Shown piece by piece: positions 24,659 to 33,973 of a DNA stretch of 64,000 nt (its first letter is position 1; the number at the start of each line of letters is the position of its first letter). The position numbers and the translations under genes are program-made. Source of the DNA: Candidatus Eiseniibacteriota bacterium (GTDB lineage Bacteria > Orphanbacterota > Orphanbacteria > Orphanbacterales > Orphanbacteraceae); the NCBI GenBank assembly GCA_029262235.1, contig JAJCZU010000004.1:835330-899329 (forward strand), given 5' to 3'. The notes under the pieces are model-generated. The model had not been told where the DNA came from and searched no databases. It was given only the letters and a program-made list of their open reading frames with translations.

Positions 24659-26275
24659 ATGACTCCACGACCCCGTTTCCTCCGCGTGATAGCGGGCATT
24701 GCGCTCATCACTGCAGTCGCGGTGCTGCTGGGTTTTTTCGCGATGCGGTCACGGCGCTCCGTTCCCGAGTCTACGCCTGCGCTCGTTGGATTCTGTGCGA
24801 ACACTGCGAATGAGACCGTTGCATTGCCGGTGCGGGACACGGAACTGCTGGGAGTGATCGAGCGCGTAAGAAGCGAATTCTCCGATCAGAGCGGCATGTC
24901 CTTCGTGCTCTTCGACCGTGACGGTATTCTGTTCGAGCACTATGCGGGGAGTGTGCAGTCGGCGTCCGGCATAGCCGTCGATGCGGAAACGGCGTTCTAT
25001 ATCGCTTCCAGTACGAAGAGTCTGATCGCCACGACCGTCCTGATGCTATGTGAGCGCGGCACGCTGGCCCTCGATGTCCCCCTCGATCGCTACTTGCCTG
25101 CACTTCATTTCAAGCACCCGTTGCTTTCCGAGAAGAAGATGACGCTGCGGCATCTCCTTTGTCATGACACGGGAATCAGCAGCAAGGCGCTTGAGATTCG
25201 AACCAGCATGTCGGGAGAGTGGGACACGCAAACCCTCGTCGATCTATTCGGGGAGGCGGGCTACACCTTCACCCGCCCGCAGTACAGCAATCTCAACTAT
25301 ATTCTTGCAGGGCTCGTGCTGGAGCAGGTGACCGGGGAGACATGGCAGTCACTGTTGAAAAAGAACCTGTTCGCGCCCCTCGGCATGAACCGCTCTTTCT
25401 CGAAATGGAAATCACCGAGCGAGAATATTGCCGCTCCGCATATGCTGGGCGCGGATCGCGCTCTCTATGCAGTCCCGTCCCGGCACAATCTTCTCCAGTC
25501 GAACACACTGTTTCCCTCCGGCGGCGTGATCGCATCGGCCCGTGATCTCTCTCGCTACGTTCGTCTGTTTCTGAACTGCGGCGAGGTTGGCGGCAAGCGC
25601 CTTCTTTCGATCGACGCGCTTCGCGAAGCGATCACGCCGCAGGCAAGGAACAGTGGCGGAGGATTGCACGAATACTTCGGCTTCGGGCTCGGCTGGGAAC
25701 TTGCCCTGCACGACAGCCTGACGCTCATCACACACGGCGGCAGTAACAGGGTGGGGGCAAGGGCTTATATGGCATTCAGCCCCGAACTCGGGGTGGGACT
25801 CGTCATTCTCTCGAACGAAAACGTCGTAACGCCCTATGTGCAAGGTGCACTTGCGCAGTACGTTTGGGATCGACTGCGAAGCGCGGATACCGCGACGGCG
25901 AAACTCGACGAGAATCTGGAGCGCTGGAAAGAGAAAGTGGAGGCTCGGATGGCCGGGCGGCTCGAGGCTCATATGTCGTTCGTGTTTGATTACCCCGACG
26001 AGCCTGAGCATCGAACGCCCCTGCACGCGTTTGCGGGAACATACCGCGATCACGCCTATGGAACGGTGGTCGTATCAACCACGCCGGACAGCCTCATGGT
26101 CGAGTACGGCAATCTCGTGAGCGCCAGGACGAAACGAATCACGAACGAGTCGTTCGTCACCGACTTCGGGATTCAATCGGAGCCGATTGACTTCAAAATG
26201 AGTGGAGACAATGTCGTGCGCATGAAGTTCCCGTCAATCGGGATCGGTTTTGAAAAGGTGGAAGCGGGAAAGTAG
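24659..26275 (+). CDS. Serine hydrolase of the beta-lactamase (class C/PBP) family
   Basis: This is a membrane-anchored, extracytoplasmic serine hydrolase or peptidase of 538 residues. An N-terminal membrane helix spans about residues 8-28. The catalytic set of the family is complete: S117-S-T-K120 (SxxK), Y209-S-N211 (YxN) and H359-G-G361. The domain runs from about residue 60 to 405. The last 120 residues form a beta-rich extension (FAGTYRDHAYGTVVVSTTPD), like the lipocalin-like tails of other members. Targets could be D-amino-acid peptides or esters; I cannot decide. GGAGAG precedes the ATG. Confidence 0.9.
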   Translation: MTPRPRFLRVIAGIALITAVAVLLGFFAMRSRRSVPESTPALVGFCANTANETVALPVRDTELLGVIERVRSEFSDQSGMSFVLFDRDGILFEHYAGSVQSASGIAVDAETAFYIASSTKSLIATTVLMLCERGTLALDVPLDRYLPALHFKHPLLSEKKMTLRHLLCHDTGISSKALEIRTSMSGEWDTQTLVDLFGEAGYTFTRPQYSNLNYILAGLVLEQVTGETWQSLLKKNLFAPLGMNRSFSKWKSPSENIAAPHMLGADRALYAVPSRHNLLQSNTLFPSGGVIASARDLSRYVRLFLNCGEVGGKRLLSIDALREAITPQARNSGGGLHEYFGFGLGWELALHDSLTLITHGGSNRVGARAYMAFSPELGVGLVILSNENVVTPYVQGALAQYVWDRLRSADTATAKLDENLERWKEKVEARMAGRLEAHMSFVFDYPDEPEHRTPLHAFAGTYRDHAYGTVVVSTTPDSLMVEYGNLVSARTKRITNESFVTDFGIQSEPIDFKMSGDNVVRMKFPSIGIGFEKVEAGK

Positions 26276-26362
26276 AGAGAACAGGCAAAGCGTCAGTGGT
26301 GTGATTCTGCCGCGTGCCAGCCCAGGTGGTTTTCTTCTCGCCCTCACCCCAGGTCACGTGAA

Positions 26363-26460
26363 AGCCTGCGCGCAAGGCCGATTCCCGTAGCCCCGAGGCC
26401 TCCGTGGTGGCCATTGGGCCAGGCCCTGGGCCGGAGGGAATCCGGTCTTGCGCGCAGGCT
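26363..26460. repeat. Palindromic intergenic element, copy B
   Basis: The 98-bp imperfect palindrome has a perfect 14-base outer stem (AGCCTGCGCGCAAG and its complement), a second block around ATTCCC/GGGAAT, and a tip reading TGGCCATTGGGCCA. It sits between two convergent genes, 13 bases beyond the stop of the PhnD-type gene. Inverted, its left half matches copy A closely, sharing CACCACGGAGGCCTCGGGG. Confidence 0.85.
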
Positions 26461-26473
26461 GTTGCGCGACTCC

Positions 26474-27349
26474 CTAATTCCTGTTCGGAAAGATCTCGGC
26501 CGCTTCGCGCACGGAGTCGTAGTCCTCTTTCTCCGCGTCGACCAGATAGTCCACCTGATACAGGTCGCCGAGAACTTTGCGGCCGATTTCGCTGTCGCCC
26601 ATCTCGAGCAGGGCGCGTACGACGCTGCTCGACACCTTCGGATTCGCGGCGATGTACTTTTTGGAACCGGTAATCGTGTCGCCCGGGATCGCCTTCGTGT
26701 AGAAGATCGGGGTCAGTTTGGCGCGGTCGGACTCGGGCAGGTACTGGGTCCAGGCGCCGCGCGTCCCCTTCGTATTATTGGCGAAGCAGGCGCCGCCGTC
26801 GACGGTGCCGTCGAGTACGGCTTTCACGAGTTCGTCGTAGCCGCCCAGAAACAGGTTCTCGCTGAAGAAGCGATCGGAGTCGATGCCGGCCACTTCGAGC
26901 CCGGCTTTCGTGAAGATGTATCCCGCGGTGCTGCTCGGATAGGTCCAGCCCATCTTCTTGCCTTCGAGGTCGTGCACGGAATCGAGTGAGCGATCTTTCC
27001 GCACGACGATCGCGCCCCAGTAGAACGGGTTCGTACCGCGCACGGATTTGAGGAGCACGCGCGCGTTCCCTTTTTTCTCGGCGCGCACGAACGAAAGCGG
27101 GGACATCCACGCGAACTGCAGTTCGTCGTTCGTGATCGACTCGACGAGCGTTTCATAGTCGACGGAGACGAGCGGTTCGACCTGGTGGCCGGTCTCTTCC
27201 GAAAGGTAGTTGCAGAACTCGGTCGCAAGGATCGTGAGCTGCTCGCGGTTATGCGAAGGGTAGAAACCGAAAATGATCTTCTCGGCCGATACGGCAAGGG
27301 GGGTGAGTCCCAGCAGTAGAACGAAAGCGATGAATGCGCGAATTCTCAT
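26474..27349 (-). CDS. PhnD-type phosphate/phosphonate-family ABC transporter substrate-binding protein
   Basis: The 291-residue periplasmic protein has a signal peptide ending PLAVSA. The fold features of the PhnD/PtxB family are present: an opening strand 'IIFGFYPSHN', FAWMSPLSFVRA, 'DLEGKKMGWTYPSSTAGYIF' and a 'VDGGACFANN' strand. In the family such proteins deliver phosphonate, phosphite or other anions to an ABC importer. No permease or ATPase gene is adjacent, so it may serve a remote importer or act as a sensor. AAGGAGG lies before the ATG, with an extended -10 upstream. Confidence 0.88.
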   Translation of the reverse strand: MRIRAFIAFVLLLGLTPLAVSAEKIIFGFYPSHNREQLTILATEFCNYLSEETGHQVEPLVSVDYETLVESITNDELQFAWMSPLSFVRAEKKGNARVLLKSVRGTNPFYWGAIVVRKDRSLDSVHDLEGKKMGWTYPSSTAGYIFTKAGLEVAGIDSDRFFSENLFLGGYDELVKAVLDGTVDGGACFANNTKGTRGAWTQYLPESDRAKLTPIFYTKAIPGDTITGSKKYIAANPKVSSSVVRALLEMGDSEIGRKVLGDLYQVDYLVDAEKEDYDSVREAAEIFPNRN

Positions 27350-27370
27350 GACGACCTCCTTGTTGCCGGG

Positions 27371-27379
27371 ATCATACCA
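27371..27379 (-). promoter_or_regulatory. Extended -10 promoter of the PhnD-type gene
   Basis: The minus strand reads TGGTATGAT about 22 bases before the start codon. No -35 match is seen. The short leader contains AAGGAGG. Confidence 0.5.
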
Positions 27380-27385
27380 GATCCG

Positions 27386-29446
27386 TCAGCGGACGAGATG
27401 CATCTTCCTGGTTTCGATCGTTTCCCCGGCCAGCATGCGGTAAAAGTATACACCGCTCGCGACATCTTCTCCGCGATCGGAGACGCCGTCCCACGGTACG
27501 AGGTGACTCCCCGACGCGACCTGCTCGGCGTCGAGAAGCGTGCGCACGAGACGCCCGGCCGGGTCGTGAATCGTGATCGATACGCGCGCGGGCGCACGCA
27601 GATGGAACGGGATCGCGGTCAGCGGATTGAACGGGTTCGGGCGGTTGCTTTCGAGCGACGCGGGCACAGTCGGCGCGCCGTCCGCGACTCCGGTCGGAAC
27701 GAACGCGGCTTCGTCGAGCAGCCAGTTGAGCGGATCGAACTCGACGGATGTCGGCTCGAACGAAACGGTAACCGGGAATGACTGCGTGGCCGCGTTCATC
27801 CAGACGGTCACAGTCGTGTCGGTGCCCGCGCCCACGATCTTGAAGTCGACGGGCATTTCATACACCGCGGGCCCGACCGCCTGCGACTGCACGATCCCGA
27901 GCGATACGTCCCAGTTCGGACCGCTCGGCGTCGATTCCCACGTCCAGTCGATCACCGGGTGCCCGCCCTGATAAATCCATTCGTTGAAGAACCACGCAAG
28001 CGACGAGCCGTATTCCGTTTCGCAAGCGGCCTGGAAATCGCCGGTCACGGCGCTCGAGAATGCGTGTGTGGTCAAGTACCCGTTCATCGCCGCGAAGAAC
28101 GCCGTGTCGCCCATCACCTTGCGCAGCATGTGCAGCACTACGCCGCCCTTTTCGTAAACGACGGTCCCCCATTTGAAAGTGGGGTCGTAAATCGGGTACG
28201 TCAGCGAGCCGGCGTTCCCGAGGTACGGGGCCATCAGCTGGTTCGTCACGTAATTGCGGTACCCCGCGGCCCCGCTCTGCGATTCGACAAACAGCGCTTC
28301 GCCGTAAGTCGCGAACCCTTCGCTGAGCCACACTTCGCGCCAGTCGTCATACGTTACGAGATCGCCGAACCACTGATGCATGAGTTCGTGCGCGAGAATG
28401 TCGTCGTTCGCCGTCGTCCCGCTCATGAGCGCGGTCGAATGCGAAACACACGTCTGGTGTTCCATGTCGCCGATGGGCGTCGTGACGTACGAGAACTTGT
28501 CGTACGGGTACGGCCCGAAGAGCGACTCGAAATGCGCCATCATCGCCGGCACGTTCGCGAACGTTCCCGCCGCCTGCGGAACGAGATCGTTATGCACGTA
28601 GTACGTGATGAGCGGGTTCGCGGTATCGGGAATCGCCGTGTACTTCGCGACCGAAATCGACATCAGATACGTCGCGATCTGATGCGTTTCCTGCCAGTGA
28701 TGGGTTTTCCGGCCGGTCGAGTCGGTCGTCACGCTGATCAGAGCGCCGTTCGATACGGCGGTTTTCGGTCCGTTCGTTTCGACATAGATATCGCACGTGG
28801 CTTTGTCGCAGGGAGCATCGACTCCCGGGAACCAGTAGCGTCCCATCGATGGCGGATTCGCGTTCAGCCCGACGCCCATGCTGAAGTCCGTGACCGGGAA
28901 CGGGAAGAACCAGAACCCGCCGAACCCGCCGCTCTCCGTATCGGGCGTGCCCGAGTAGACGATTTCGATTGCGAACGTGCCGCCCGTGTCGTACGTCGTG
29001 TCGAGGTCGATCGTCATGACGTCGCCGATCTGGGCGAACGTGAGCGCGTTTCCGGCCCGCGAGACGGAACTCGCGACGAGATCGCGTAGGTCGAGCTGCA
29101 CGCCCGTGAGCCCGTCGATCGAGCTTTCGATCGTGAGGATCGCGGTCCCTTCGAGCGTGGACGTGGAGCGCACCGGATTCAGGTGCAGTTCGTAATGCTG
29201 CACGTCGAACGAGTCGGGGCAAACGGTGGGGGCCGAGAGCGCCTCGGGGAGATCGCCGCCGCCGCGCATTTCGATCACGCGCGCCGGGATCCGGATGACG
29301 TCGCCGCTTTCGCCGACACGGAAGCGCTCCGAGGGGCGGATCACGTCGGCTTGGGCGTCCGCGGGCGCCCCCATGGACACGAGCAGGAGCGCGAGAATCG
29401 CGAACAGGGCGAAAGGTGCGTGGTGCGGGCGGTTCGTTCGTTTCAT
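27386..29446 (-). CDS. Secreted M1-family aminopeptidase with FlgD-like C-terminal domain
   Basis: This is a secreted zinc aminopeptidase of 686 residues. The signal peptide ends near GAPADAQA. The M1 beta-saddle domain comes first, followed by the catalytic domain with a GAMEN-like GDMEH motif, the zinc motif H353-E-L-M-H357 and the third ligand Glu in WLSEGFATY about 19 residues later. The C-terminal 85 residues contain RPNPFNPLTAI and end in KMHLVR, the same FlgD-Ig secretion tail as the LVIVD protein at 196. ATG 29446 follows GAGAGG; the longer frame runs into the promoter. It is divergent from pepF. Confidence 0.93.
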   Translation of the reverse strand: MKRTNRPHHAPFALFAILALLLVSMGAPADAQADVIRPSERFRVGESGDVIRIPARVIEMRGGGDLPEALSAPTVCPDSFDVQHYELHLNPVRSTSTLEGTAILTIESSIDGLTGVQLDLRDLVASSVSRAGNALTFAQIGDVMTIDLDTTYDTGGTFAIEIVYSGTPDTESGGFGGFWFFPFPVTDFSMGVGLNANPPSMGRYWFPGVDAPCDKATCDIYVETNGPKTAVSNGALISVTTDSTGRKTHHWQETHQIATYLMSISVAKYTAIPDTANPLITYYVHNDLVPQAAGTFANVPAMMAHFESLFGPYPYDKFSYVTTPIGDMEHQTCVSHSTALMSGTTANDDILAHELMHQWFGDLVTYDDWREVWLSEGFATYGEALFVESQSGAAGYRNYVTNQLMAPYLGNAGSLTYPIYDPTFKWGTVVYEKGGVVLHMLRKVMGDTAFFAAMNGYLTTHAFSSAVTGDFQAACETEYGSSLAWFFNEWIYQGGHPVIDWTWESTPSGPNWDVSLGIVQSQAVGPAVYEMPVDFKIVGAGTDTTVTVWMNAATQSFPVTVSFEPTSVEFDPLNWLLDEAAFVPTGVADGAPTVPASLESNRPNPFNPLTAIPFHLRAPARVSITIHDPAGRLVRTLLDAEQVASGSHLVPWDGVSDRGEDVASGVYFYRMLAGETIETRKMHLVR

Positions 29447-29492
29447 GGGCCTCTCTCGGTGGTCGGGACATGGGAATCGGGCATTTCGTATC

Positions 29493-29501
29493 ATTATAGC
29501 A
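29493..29501 (-). promoter_or_regulatory. Extended -10 promoter of the M1 peptidase gene
   Basis: The minus strand reads TGCTATAAT 46 bases before the start codon, with no good -35. Confidence 0.6.
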
Positions 29502-29538
29502 GACGGACCGGAGCCCACCGGCAGACTGACCAAAGCGC

Positions 29539-29567
29539 TTGCATGGATCGGGCCTCTGGCCTACGAT
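29539..29567 (+). promoter_or_regulatory. Promoter of pepF, near-leaderless
   Basis: TTGCAT (29539-29544), a 17-base spacer and TACGAT (29562-29567) end 9 bases before ATG 29577, leaving a leader of about 2-3 bases. Confidence 0.6.
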
Positions 29568-29576
29568 TGGCCCGTT

Positions 29577-31415
29577 ATGCACCAGCCCCTTTTTCAGAAA
29601 ATGGATACGAAGTCGCCACAGGGTCGCCTCCCGAAACGGCACGAAGCCGACCCGAAAAATACCTGGCGGCTGGAAGATATCTTCGCCTCCACCGACGACT
29701 GGAACGCCAGTTTCGATCGCGTGCAGAAGCTGATCGACGAAGTCTCGTCGTACAAGGGCCGCCTGGCCGAATCCCCCGAAACGCTCTATTCGTGTCTGCA
29801 GGCGAGTGACGATCTCGGCCGCATCTTCGATTCCCTCTATGTATACGCGCACCTCTGGCGCGACCAGGACACGAGCAAGCCCGAGGCGCAGGCGCTCGCC
29901 GACAAGATCACGATCCTTGCCACGAAAGTGCGGAAGGCCGAGTCGTTTCTGTCGCCCGAAATCCTGAGCCTGGGCGCGAAGAAGATCGACCGGTATCTCG
30001 CCGGACACGAAGGCCTCGTGCTCTACCGCATGTTCCTCGACAACATTCTGCGCACGGCCGCCCACACACTGACGCCGTCGGAGGAAGAGCTGCTCGCGAG
30101 CGCCGCCAACGTGTCGCAGGGCCCGCGCAATATCTTCAATATGTTGAACAACGCCGATATGAAGTTCCCCGAGATCAAAGATGAGAAGGGGAACATGGTC
30201 GAAGTGACCAAGGGGCGGTACGCGCAGTTCATGGAATCGCGCGATCGGCGCGTCCGCAAAGACGCTTACGATGCGCTGCTCGGCACGTACGGCCGGTACC
30301 AGAACACGCTCGCAGCGACGCTCAGCGCCAACGTGAACCGCGACATTTTCTACGCGCGCGCCCGCAGGTACGACAGTTGTCTCGAGGGCGCGCTCGACGC
30401 GTACAACATTCCGGTCGGCGTCTACGACAACGTGGTGCGAGTCGTGAGCGAAAACCTCGAGCCGCTGCACCGCTACATGACGCTTCGGAAGAAGATGCTC
30501 GGGCTCGACGAACTGCGACCGTACGATCTCTTCGTGCCGATCTTCCCCGACGTCGACGAAAAGATGAAGTACGAAGAGTGCGTCGAAACGATCGTGCGCG
30601 GCCTCGCCCCGATGGGCGAAGAGTACACGGGCCTGCTTCGCAAGGGGTTCGACTCGGGCTGGGTTGACGTCTACGAGAACGAAGGGAAGCGGAGCGGCGC
30701 GTATTCGTGGGGCGCCTACGGCACCCATCCCTACATTCTGCTGAATTTCCAGGGGCGTCTCGACGACATGTTCACGATCGCTCACGAAATGGGCCACGCC
30801 CTGCACACGTACTTCACGTACTCCACGCAGCCCTATGTCTACGGCAACTATTCGATTTTCACGGCCGAGGTCGCTTCCACGACGAACGAAGCGATTCTGA
30901 TGGACCATCTGCTGAAGAACACGAACGACCCGAAGCGCAAGCTGTTCCTGCTGAATCACTATCTCGATCAGATCCGGAGCACGGTGTATACGCAGGTTCT
31001 GTTCGCGGAGTTCGAGAAGGCGACGCACGAGCGCGTCGAGTCGGGGCAGCCGCTCACGTCTGATGAAATGGGCACGCTGTTCGAAGGGCTCTACAAGAAG
31101 TACAACGGGCCGGAAGTGATCGCGGACCCGTCGACCCGGATCTACTGGTCGCGCGTGCCGCATTTCTACAGCGCGTTCTACGTGTATCAGTACGCTACGG
31201 GGTACTCTGCCGCCACGATGCTCTCGCAGCAGATTCTGCGCGGGGAAGAGGGCGCGCTCGAACGCTACGTGAACTTCCTGCGCTCGGGAAGCTCCCAGTA
31301 TCCCATCGACCTGCTGCAGGGCGCCGGCGTCGATATGCTGAGCCCTACGCCGATCGAAGAAACGGTGGCGCTCTTCGCCCGCCTGCTTGACGAAGTGGAA
31401 GACCTCATCGGCTGA
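29577..31415 (+). CDS. pepF: Oligoendopeptidase F (M3B family)
   Basis: This cytosolic zinc endopeptidase cleaves oligopeptides. The 612 residues match the family length. The opening 'WRLEDIFASTDDWNASFDRV' is typical, and the zinc site H403-E-M-G-H407 lies in FTIAHEMGHALHTY with the downstream Glu in FTAEVASTTNEA. The GAY/SWGAYGTHPYILLN segment lies just before it. There is no signal peptide. ATG 29577 was chosen because the promoter ends 9 bases before it; the next ATG at 29601 also lacks a ribosome binding site. The mRNA is probably leaderless. Confidence 0.95.
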   Translation: MHQPLFQKMDTKSPQGRLPKRHEADPKNTWRLEDIFASTDDWNASFDRVQKLIDEVSSYKGRLAESPETLYSCLQASDDLGRIFDSLYVYAHLWRDQDTSKPEAQALADKITILATKVRKAESFLSPEILSLGAKKIDRYLAGHEGLVLYRMFLDNILRTAAHTLTPSEEELLASAANVSQGPRNIFNMLNNADMKFPEIKDEKGNMVEVTKGRYAQFMESRDRRVRKDAYDALLGTYGRYQNTLAATLSANVNRDIFYARARRYDSCLEGALDAYNIPVGVYDNVVRVVSENLEPLHRYMTLRKKMLGLDELRPYDLFVPIFPDVDEKMKYEECVETIVRGLAPMGEEYTGLLRKGFDSGWVDVYENEGKRSGAYSWGAYGTHPYILLNFQGRLDDMFTIAHEMGHALHTYFTYSTQPYVYGNYSIFTAEVASTTNEAILMDHLLKNTNDPKRKLFLLNHYLDQIRSTVYTQVLFAEFEKATHERVESGQPLTSDEMGTLFEGLYKKYNGPEVIADPSTRIYWSRVPHFYSAFYVYQYATGYSAATMLSQQILRGEEGALERYVNFLRSGSSQYPIDLLQGAGVDMLSPTPIEETVALFARLLDEVEDLIG

Positions 31416-31488
31416 TCCGGTCGGCGGCTCCCAGCTATCACCTGCCAGGCCGGCCTTTTCTATTCACCGCAATCGAAAACAAGCGCAC

Positions 31489-31525
31489 AAAAAAAGAGGG
31501 AAGCGATGAATCGCCTCCCCCTTTT
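31489..31525. terminator. Bidirectional terminator between pepF and the secreted protein gene
   Basis: A stem built on GAGGG..GCGAT and ATCGC..TCCCC has seven A on its left and TTTT on its right. It can therefore end both convergent transcripts. Confidence 0.8.
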
Positions 31526-31559
31526 CATTTCTGCTCGAGTGCGCCGTTCGGCGCGCATG

Positions 31560-32279
31560 CTAGCGGAAGAGCTGTTTGATGTCGCCCCAGCTTGCATTCT
31601 CCGTTGCCGTCGTGACGCCGTAGACGAGCTGCGCAACCGCGCCGCTGCTCGAGAACGTCACGCGAATGCAGGCGACTCCGCCGTTACCGGAAAGGTCGAT
31701 GTCCTGCTTCGAGTTGTCCCCCGCGTCGGCGGCGTTCACGACCACGTTCAGCGTGTCGCCGTCCAGCGCGACGCTGGCCGTTTCGTTATCGATGTCGATC
31801 AGCGTGATGCTGGTCGGATCGACCGGCGAGTCGAACAGGAAGTCGATGACGCTGCCGCCCGCTTCGTCGTCCGGGTCGTCGTAGATGTCGTTATTATCGG
31901 CGTCGACGTTGTTTTCCTGCACGATCAGCAGGTTGTTGTGCGCGACGTCGTTCGGATACGGAGCGCCGATTTCACCGCCCACGCCGACGCCCGGTCCCGC
32001 GAAGTCCTGATTCGGCGTTCCGAGGTCGAGATCGTGGCTCGGCGGGTTATTCGAATCGAAGATGATGACCGAGTGCGGTCCGCCGCCGTTGTTCGAGCCG
32101 AACACCGTGATCCCGGGGAAATACGTGCCCGGTGCCGATCCGCCCTGCGGCAGTGCGCCGGCGATTACGGTGCCCGCGACCGGTCCCGCGAAATCCTGTG
32201 TGACGGCCTGTGCCCCGCCGGCGGTGATGCCGACCAGAGCGATAGCCATCGCGTACTGCATGCAATAGCGAGCTTTCAT
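31560..32279 (-). CDS. Hypothetical secreted Asp/Asn-rich beta protein
   Basis: The 239-residue product has a signal peptide (AMAIALVGITAGGAQA) and a mature beta-sandwich-like sequence rich in Asp and Asn, including 'NNVDADNNDIYDDPDDEAGG', which may bind calcium. The pattern 'SPVDPTSITLIDIDNETASV' resembles PEP-CTERM or surface jelly-roll proteins, but there is no sorting tail. I do not recognise a precise family. ATG 32279 (MKARYCMQ) follows AGGGGAG; an ATG 33 bases upstream is less likely. It has a consensus promoter and a strong terminator. Confidence 0.65.
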   Translation of the reverse strand: MKARYCMQYAMAIALVGITAGGAQAVTQDFAGPVAGTVIAGALPQGGSAPGTYFPGITVFGSNNGGGPHSVIIFDSNNPPSHDLDLGTPNQDFAGPGVGVGGEIGAPYPNDVAHNNLLIVQENNVDADNNDIYDDPDDEAGGSVIDFLFDSPVDPTSITLIDIDNETASVALDGDTLNVVVNAADAGDNSKQDIDLSGNGGVACIRVTFSSSGAVAQLVYGVTTATENASWGDIKQLFR

Positions 32280-32351
32280 TCGTGTAAGTCTCCCCTGTGC
32301 CTTGCAAGGCATTAGATAAATCCGTCAATATTCCAGGCAGGAATTGACCGG

Positions 32352-32380
32352 ATTCTAGCAGGAAAGACGCCATTTGTCAA
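32352..32380 (-). promoter_or_regulatory. Consensus promoter of the secreted Asp/Asn-rich protein gene
   Basis: The minus strand has TTGACA (32375-32380), a 17-base spacer and TAGAAT (32352-32357) with TGC before it, so it combines a full -35 with an extended -10. Confidence 0.75.
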
Positions 32381-32444
32381 CAGGTTACAGAAGCCTGTAG
32401 GGATGGCCTTACGGGCTTTCAGAAGCCGTAAAGAGGGTGACAGG

Positions 32445-33470
32445 CTATGCCGTGCCGTAACGGGCCTTCATATCCGCGAGACCTGTTTTCGGCACCTTGT
32501 CGGCCTGGCCCGCCTGCCCGAACGCGATCATGCGCTCCTTGACGAGCTCCGCCATGGCTTCCCGCGCCGGCCCGAGATAGTAGCGCGGATCGAATTCGCC
32601 GAGCTTCTGGCTCAGCACCCGGCGCACCGCGCCCGTCATGGCCAGGCGGTTGTCGGTGTCGACGTTGATCTTGCGCACGCCGTGGCGGATCCCTTCCTGG
32701 ATCTCCTTCACGGGGACGCCCCACGTAGGTTTCATTTCGCCGCCGAACTCGTTGATGATGTCGATCAGATGCTTCGGCACCGAGCTCGATCCGTGCATGA
32801 CGATGTGCGTGTTCGGAAGGCGTTCGTGGATCTCGCGGATGATGTCCATGCGCAGCACTTCGCCGGTGGGTTCGCGCGTAAACTTGTACGCGCCGTGGCT
32901 CGTCCCGATCGCGACGGCAAGCGCATCGCAGCCTGTTTTCGCAACGAAGTCTTCGGCCTGTTCGGGATCGGTCAGATGCTGCAGCGCTTCATCGCCGGAG
33001 AGTCCCGCGCCGTGTCCGTCTTCGATGCCGCCGAGGCAGCCGAGTTCGCCTTCGACCGTAACGCCGGCCGCGTGCGCTTTTTCGACGACCTTGCGCGTCA
33101 CGTCCACATTGTACTCGTAGGTCGCGGGCGACTTGCCGTCTTCCATCAGCGAGCCGTCCATCATGACCGACGTGAAGCCCTGCGCGATCGCGCTGTAGCA
33201 CGTTGCGGGGCTGTTGCCGTGATCCTGATGCATCGCGATCGGAATCCCGGGGTTCAGTTCGACCGCCGCCAGCATCAGATGGCGCAGATAATTGTCGTTG
33301 CTGTAGCTGCGCGCGCCGCGGCTCGCCTGCACGATCACGGGCGAGTTCGTCTCCGTCGCGGCGATCATGATCGCCTGAATCTGTTCCATATTGTTGACGT
33401 TGAAAGCGCCGACGCCGTATCCGTTCTCCGCTGCGTGATCGAGGAGCACACGCATGGGTACCAAAGGCAT
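32445..33470 (-). CDS. fba: Class II fructose-1,6-bisphosphate aldolase
   Basis: This cytosolic zinc aldolase of glycolysis and gluconeogenesis interconverts fructose-1,6-bisphosphate with glyceraldehyde-3-phosphate and dihydroxyacetone phosphate. The 341 residues carry the Calvin-cycle-type signature [15 protein letters not shown], the zinc and catalytic motif [22 protein letters not shown], and '[14 protein letters not shown]'. The phosphate-binding strands KFTREPTG and VMHGSSSVP are present. ATG 33470 matches the usual [17 protein letters not shown] start and has GGAGG 8-9 bases upstream; ATG 33485 also has AAGGA and cannot be excluded. An extended -10 lies upstream. Confidence 0.95.
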   Translation of the reverse strand: MPLVPMRVLLDHAAENGYGVGAFNVNNMEQIQAIMIAATETNSPVIVQASRGARSYSNDNYLRHLMLAAVELNPGIPIAMHQDHGNSPATCYSAIAQGFTSVMMDGSLMEDGKSPATYEYNVDVTRKVVEKAHAAGVTVEGELGCLGGIEDGHGAGLSGDEALQHLTDPEQAEDFVAKTGCDALAVAIGTSHGAYKFTREPTGEVLRMDIIREIHERLPNTHIVMHGSSSVPKHLIDIINEFGGEMKPTWGVPVKEIQEGIRHGVRKINVDTDNRLAMTGAVRRVLSQKLGEFDPRYYLGPAREAMAELVKERMIAFGQAGQADKVPKTGLADMKARYGTA

Positions 33471-33519
33471 TCCAGAATCCTCCATTGTTGGGTTCCTTGC
33501 ATCGTAACCGTATTGCTTT

Positions 33520-33528
33520 ATTGTAGCA
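33520..33528 (-). promoter_or_regulatory. Extended -10 promoter of fba
   Basis: The minus strand reads TGCTACAAT 49 bases before the fba start codon. No clear -35 is seen. Confidence 0.5.
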
Positions 33529-33553
33529 GAGCACAGGAAACGGGAGGTAAGGG

Positions 33554-33973
33554 ATGTCCGCAACTCCGGGCGAAGGCTGGGGCGCCTTCTGGAAGAGACT
33601 GTTCGGCATCGGCGGGGCGGCGCCCGAACCGGGGCGCGCGGGGGGGACCGACCCCGAGGACGAGTACGCGCCCGACCCGGACTTCGAGCCCTACGTCGTA
33701 ACCGACGAGCTCGACCTGCACGGCTTCTACCCCGAGCAGGTGCCGGAAGTGGTTGACGAATTCATTCGGAATGCCGTTCGATTGAAAATCGAAGAAGTGC
33801 GCATCGCCCACGGCAAAGGGCGTAGCGTCATGAAGCGTGAAGTATGGAAAGTGCTCGAGGCGAGCCCGCTCGTGCGTGAGTTTCGCGAGGCGCCCCCGCA
33901 GCGGGGCGGCTGGGGCGCGACGCTGGCGTGGCTCGACAGCAGTGACAGCAGTGAACAAGGAGAAGAATCGTGA
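33554..33973 (+). CDS. Smr-domain protein
   Basis: The 139-residue cytosolic protein has an acidic, Pro/Gly-rich N-terminal half and a C-terminal Smr domain (about 50-130). The domain is marked by [17 protein letters not shown] and [20 protein letters not shown], matching the LDLHG and HGxG motifs of Smr endonucleases (MutS2 C-terminal type). Stand-alone Smr proteins nick branched or damaged nucleic acid, or act on stalled ribosomes in some bacteria; the role here is inferred. GGGAGG precedes the ATG. The stop overlaps the next start as GTGA, forming an operon with the lipoprotein and mutM genes. Confidence 0.87.
   Translation: MSATPGEGWGAFWKRLFGIGGAAPEPGRAGGTDPEDEYAPDPDFEPYVVTDELDLHGFYPEQVPEVVDEFIRNAVRLKIEEVRIAHGKGRSVMKREVWKVLEASPLVREFREAPPQRGGWGATLAWLDSSDSSEQGEES

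Noticed and set aside
32409-32431. Hairpin after fba as a terminator
   Set aside because: The short stem has a bulge and no T-run follows on the minus strand.
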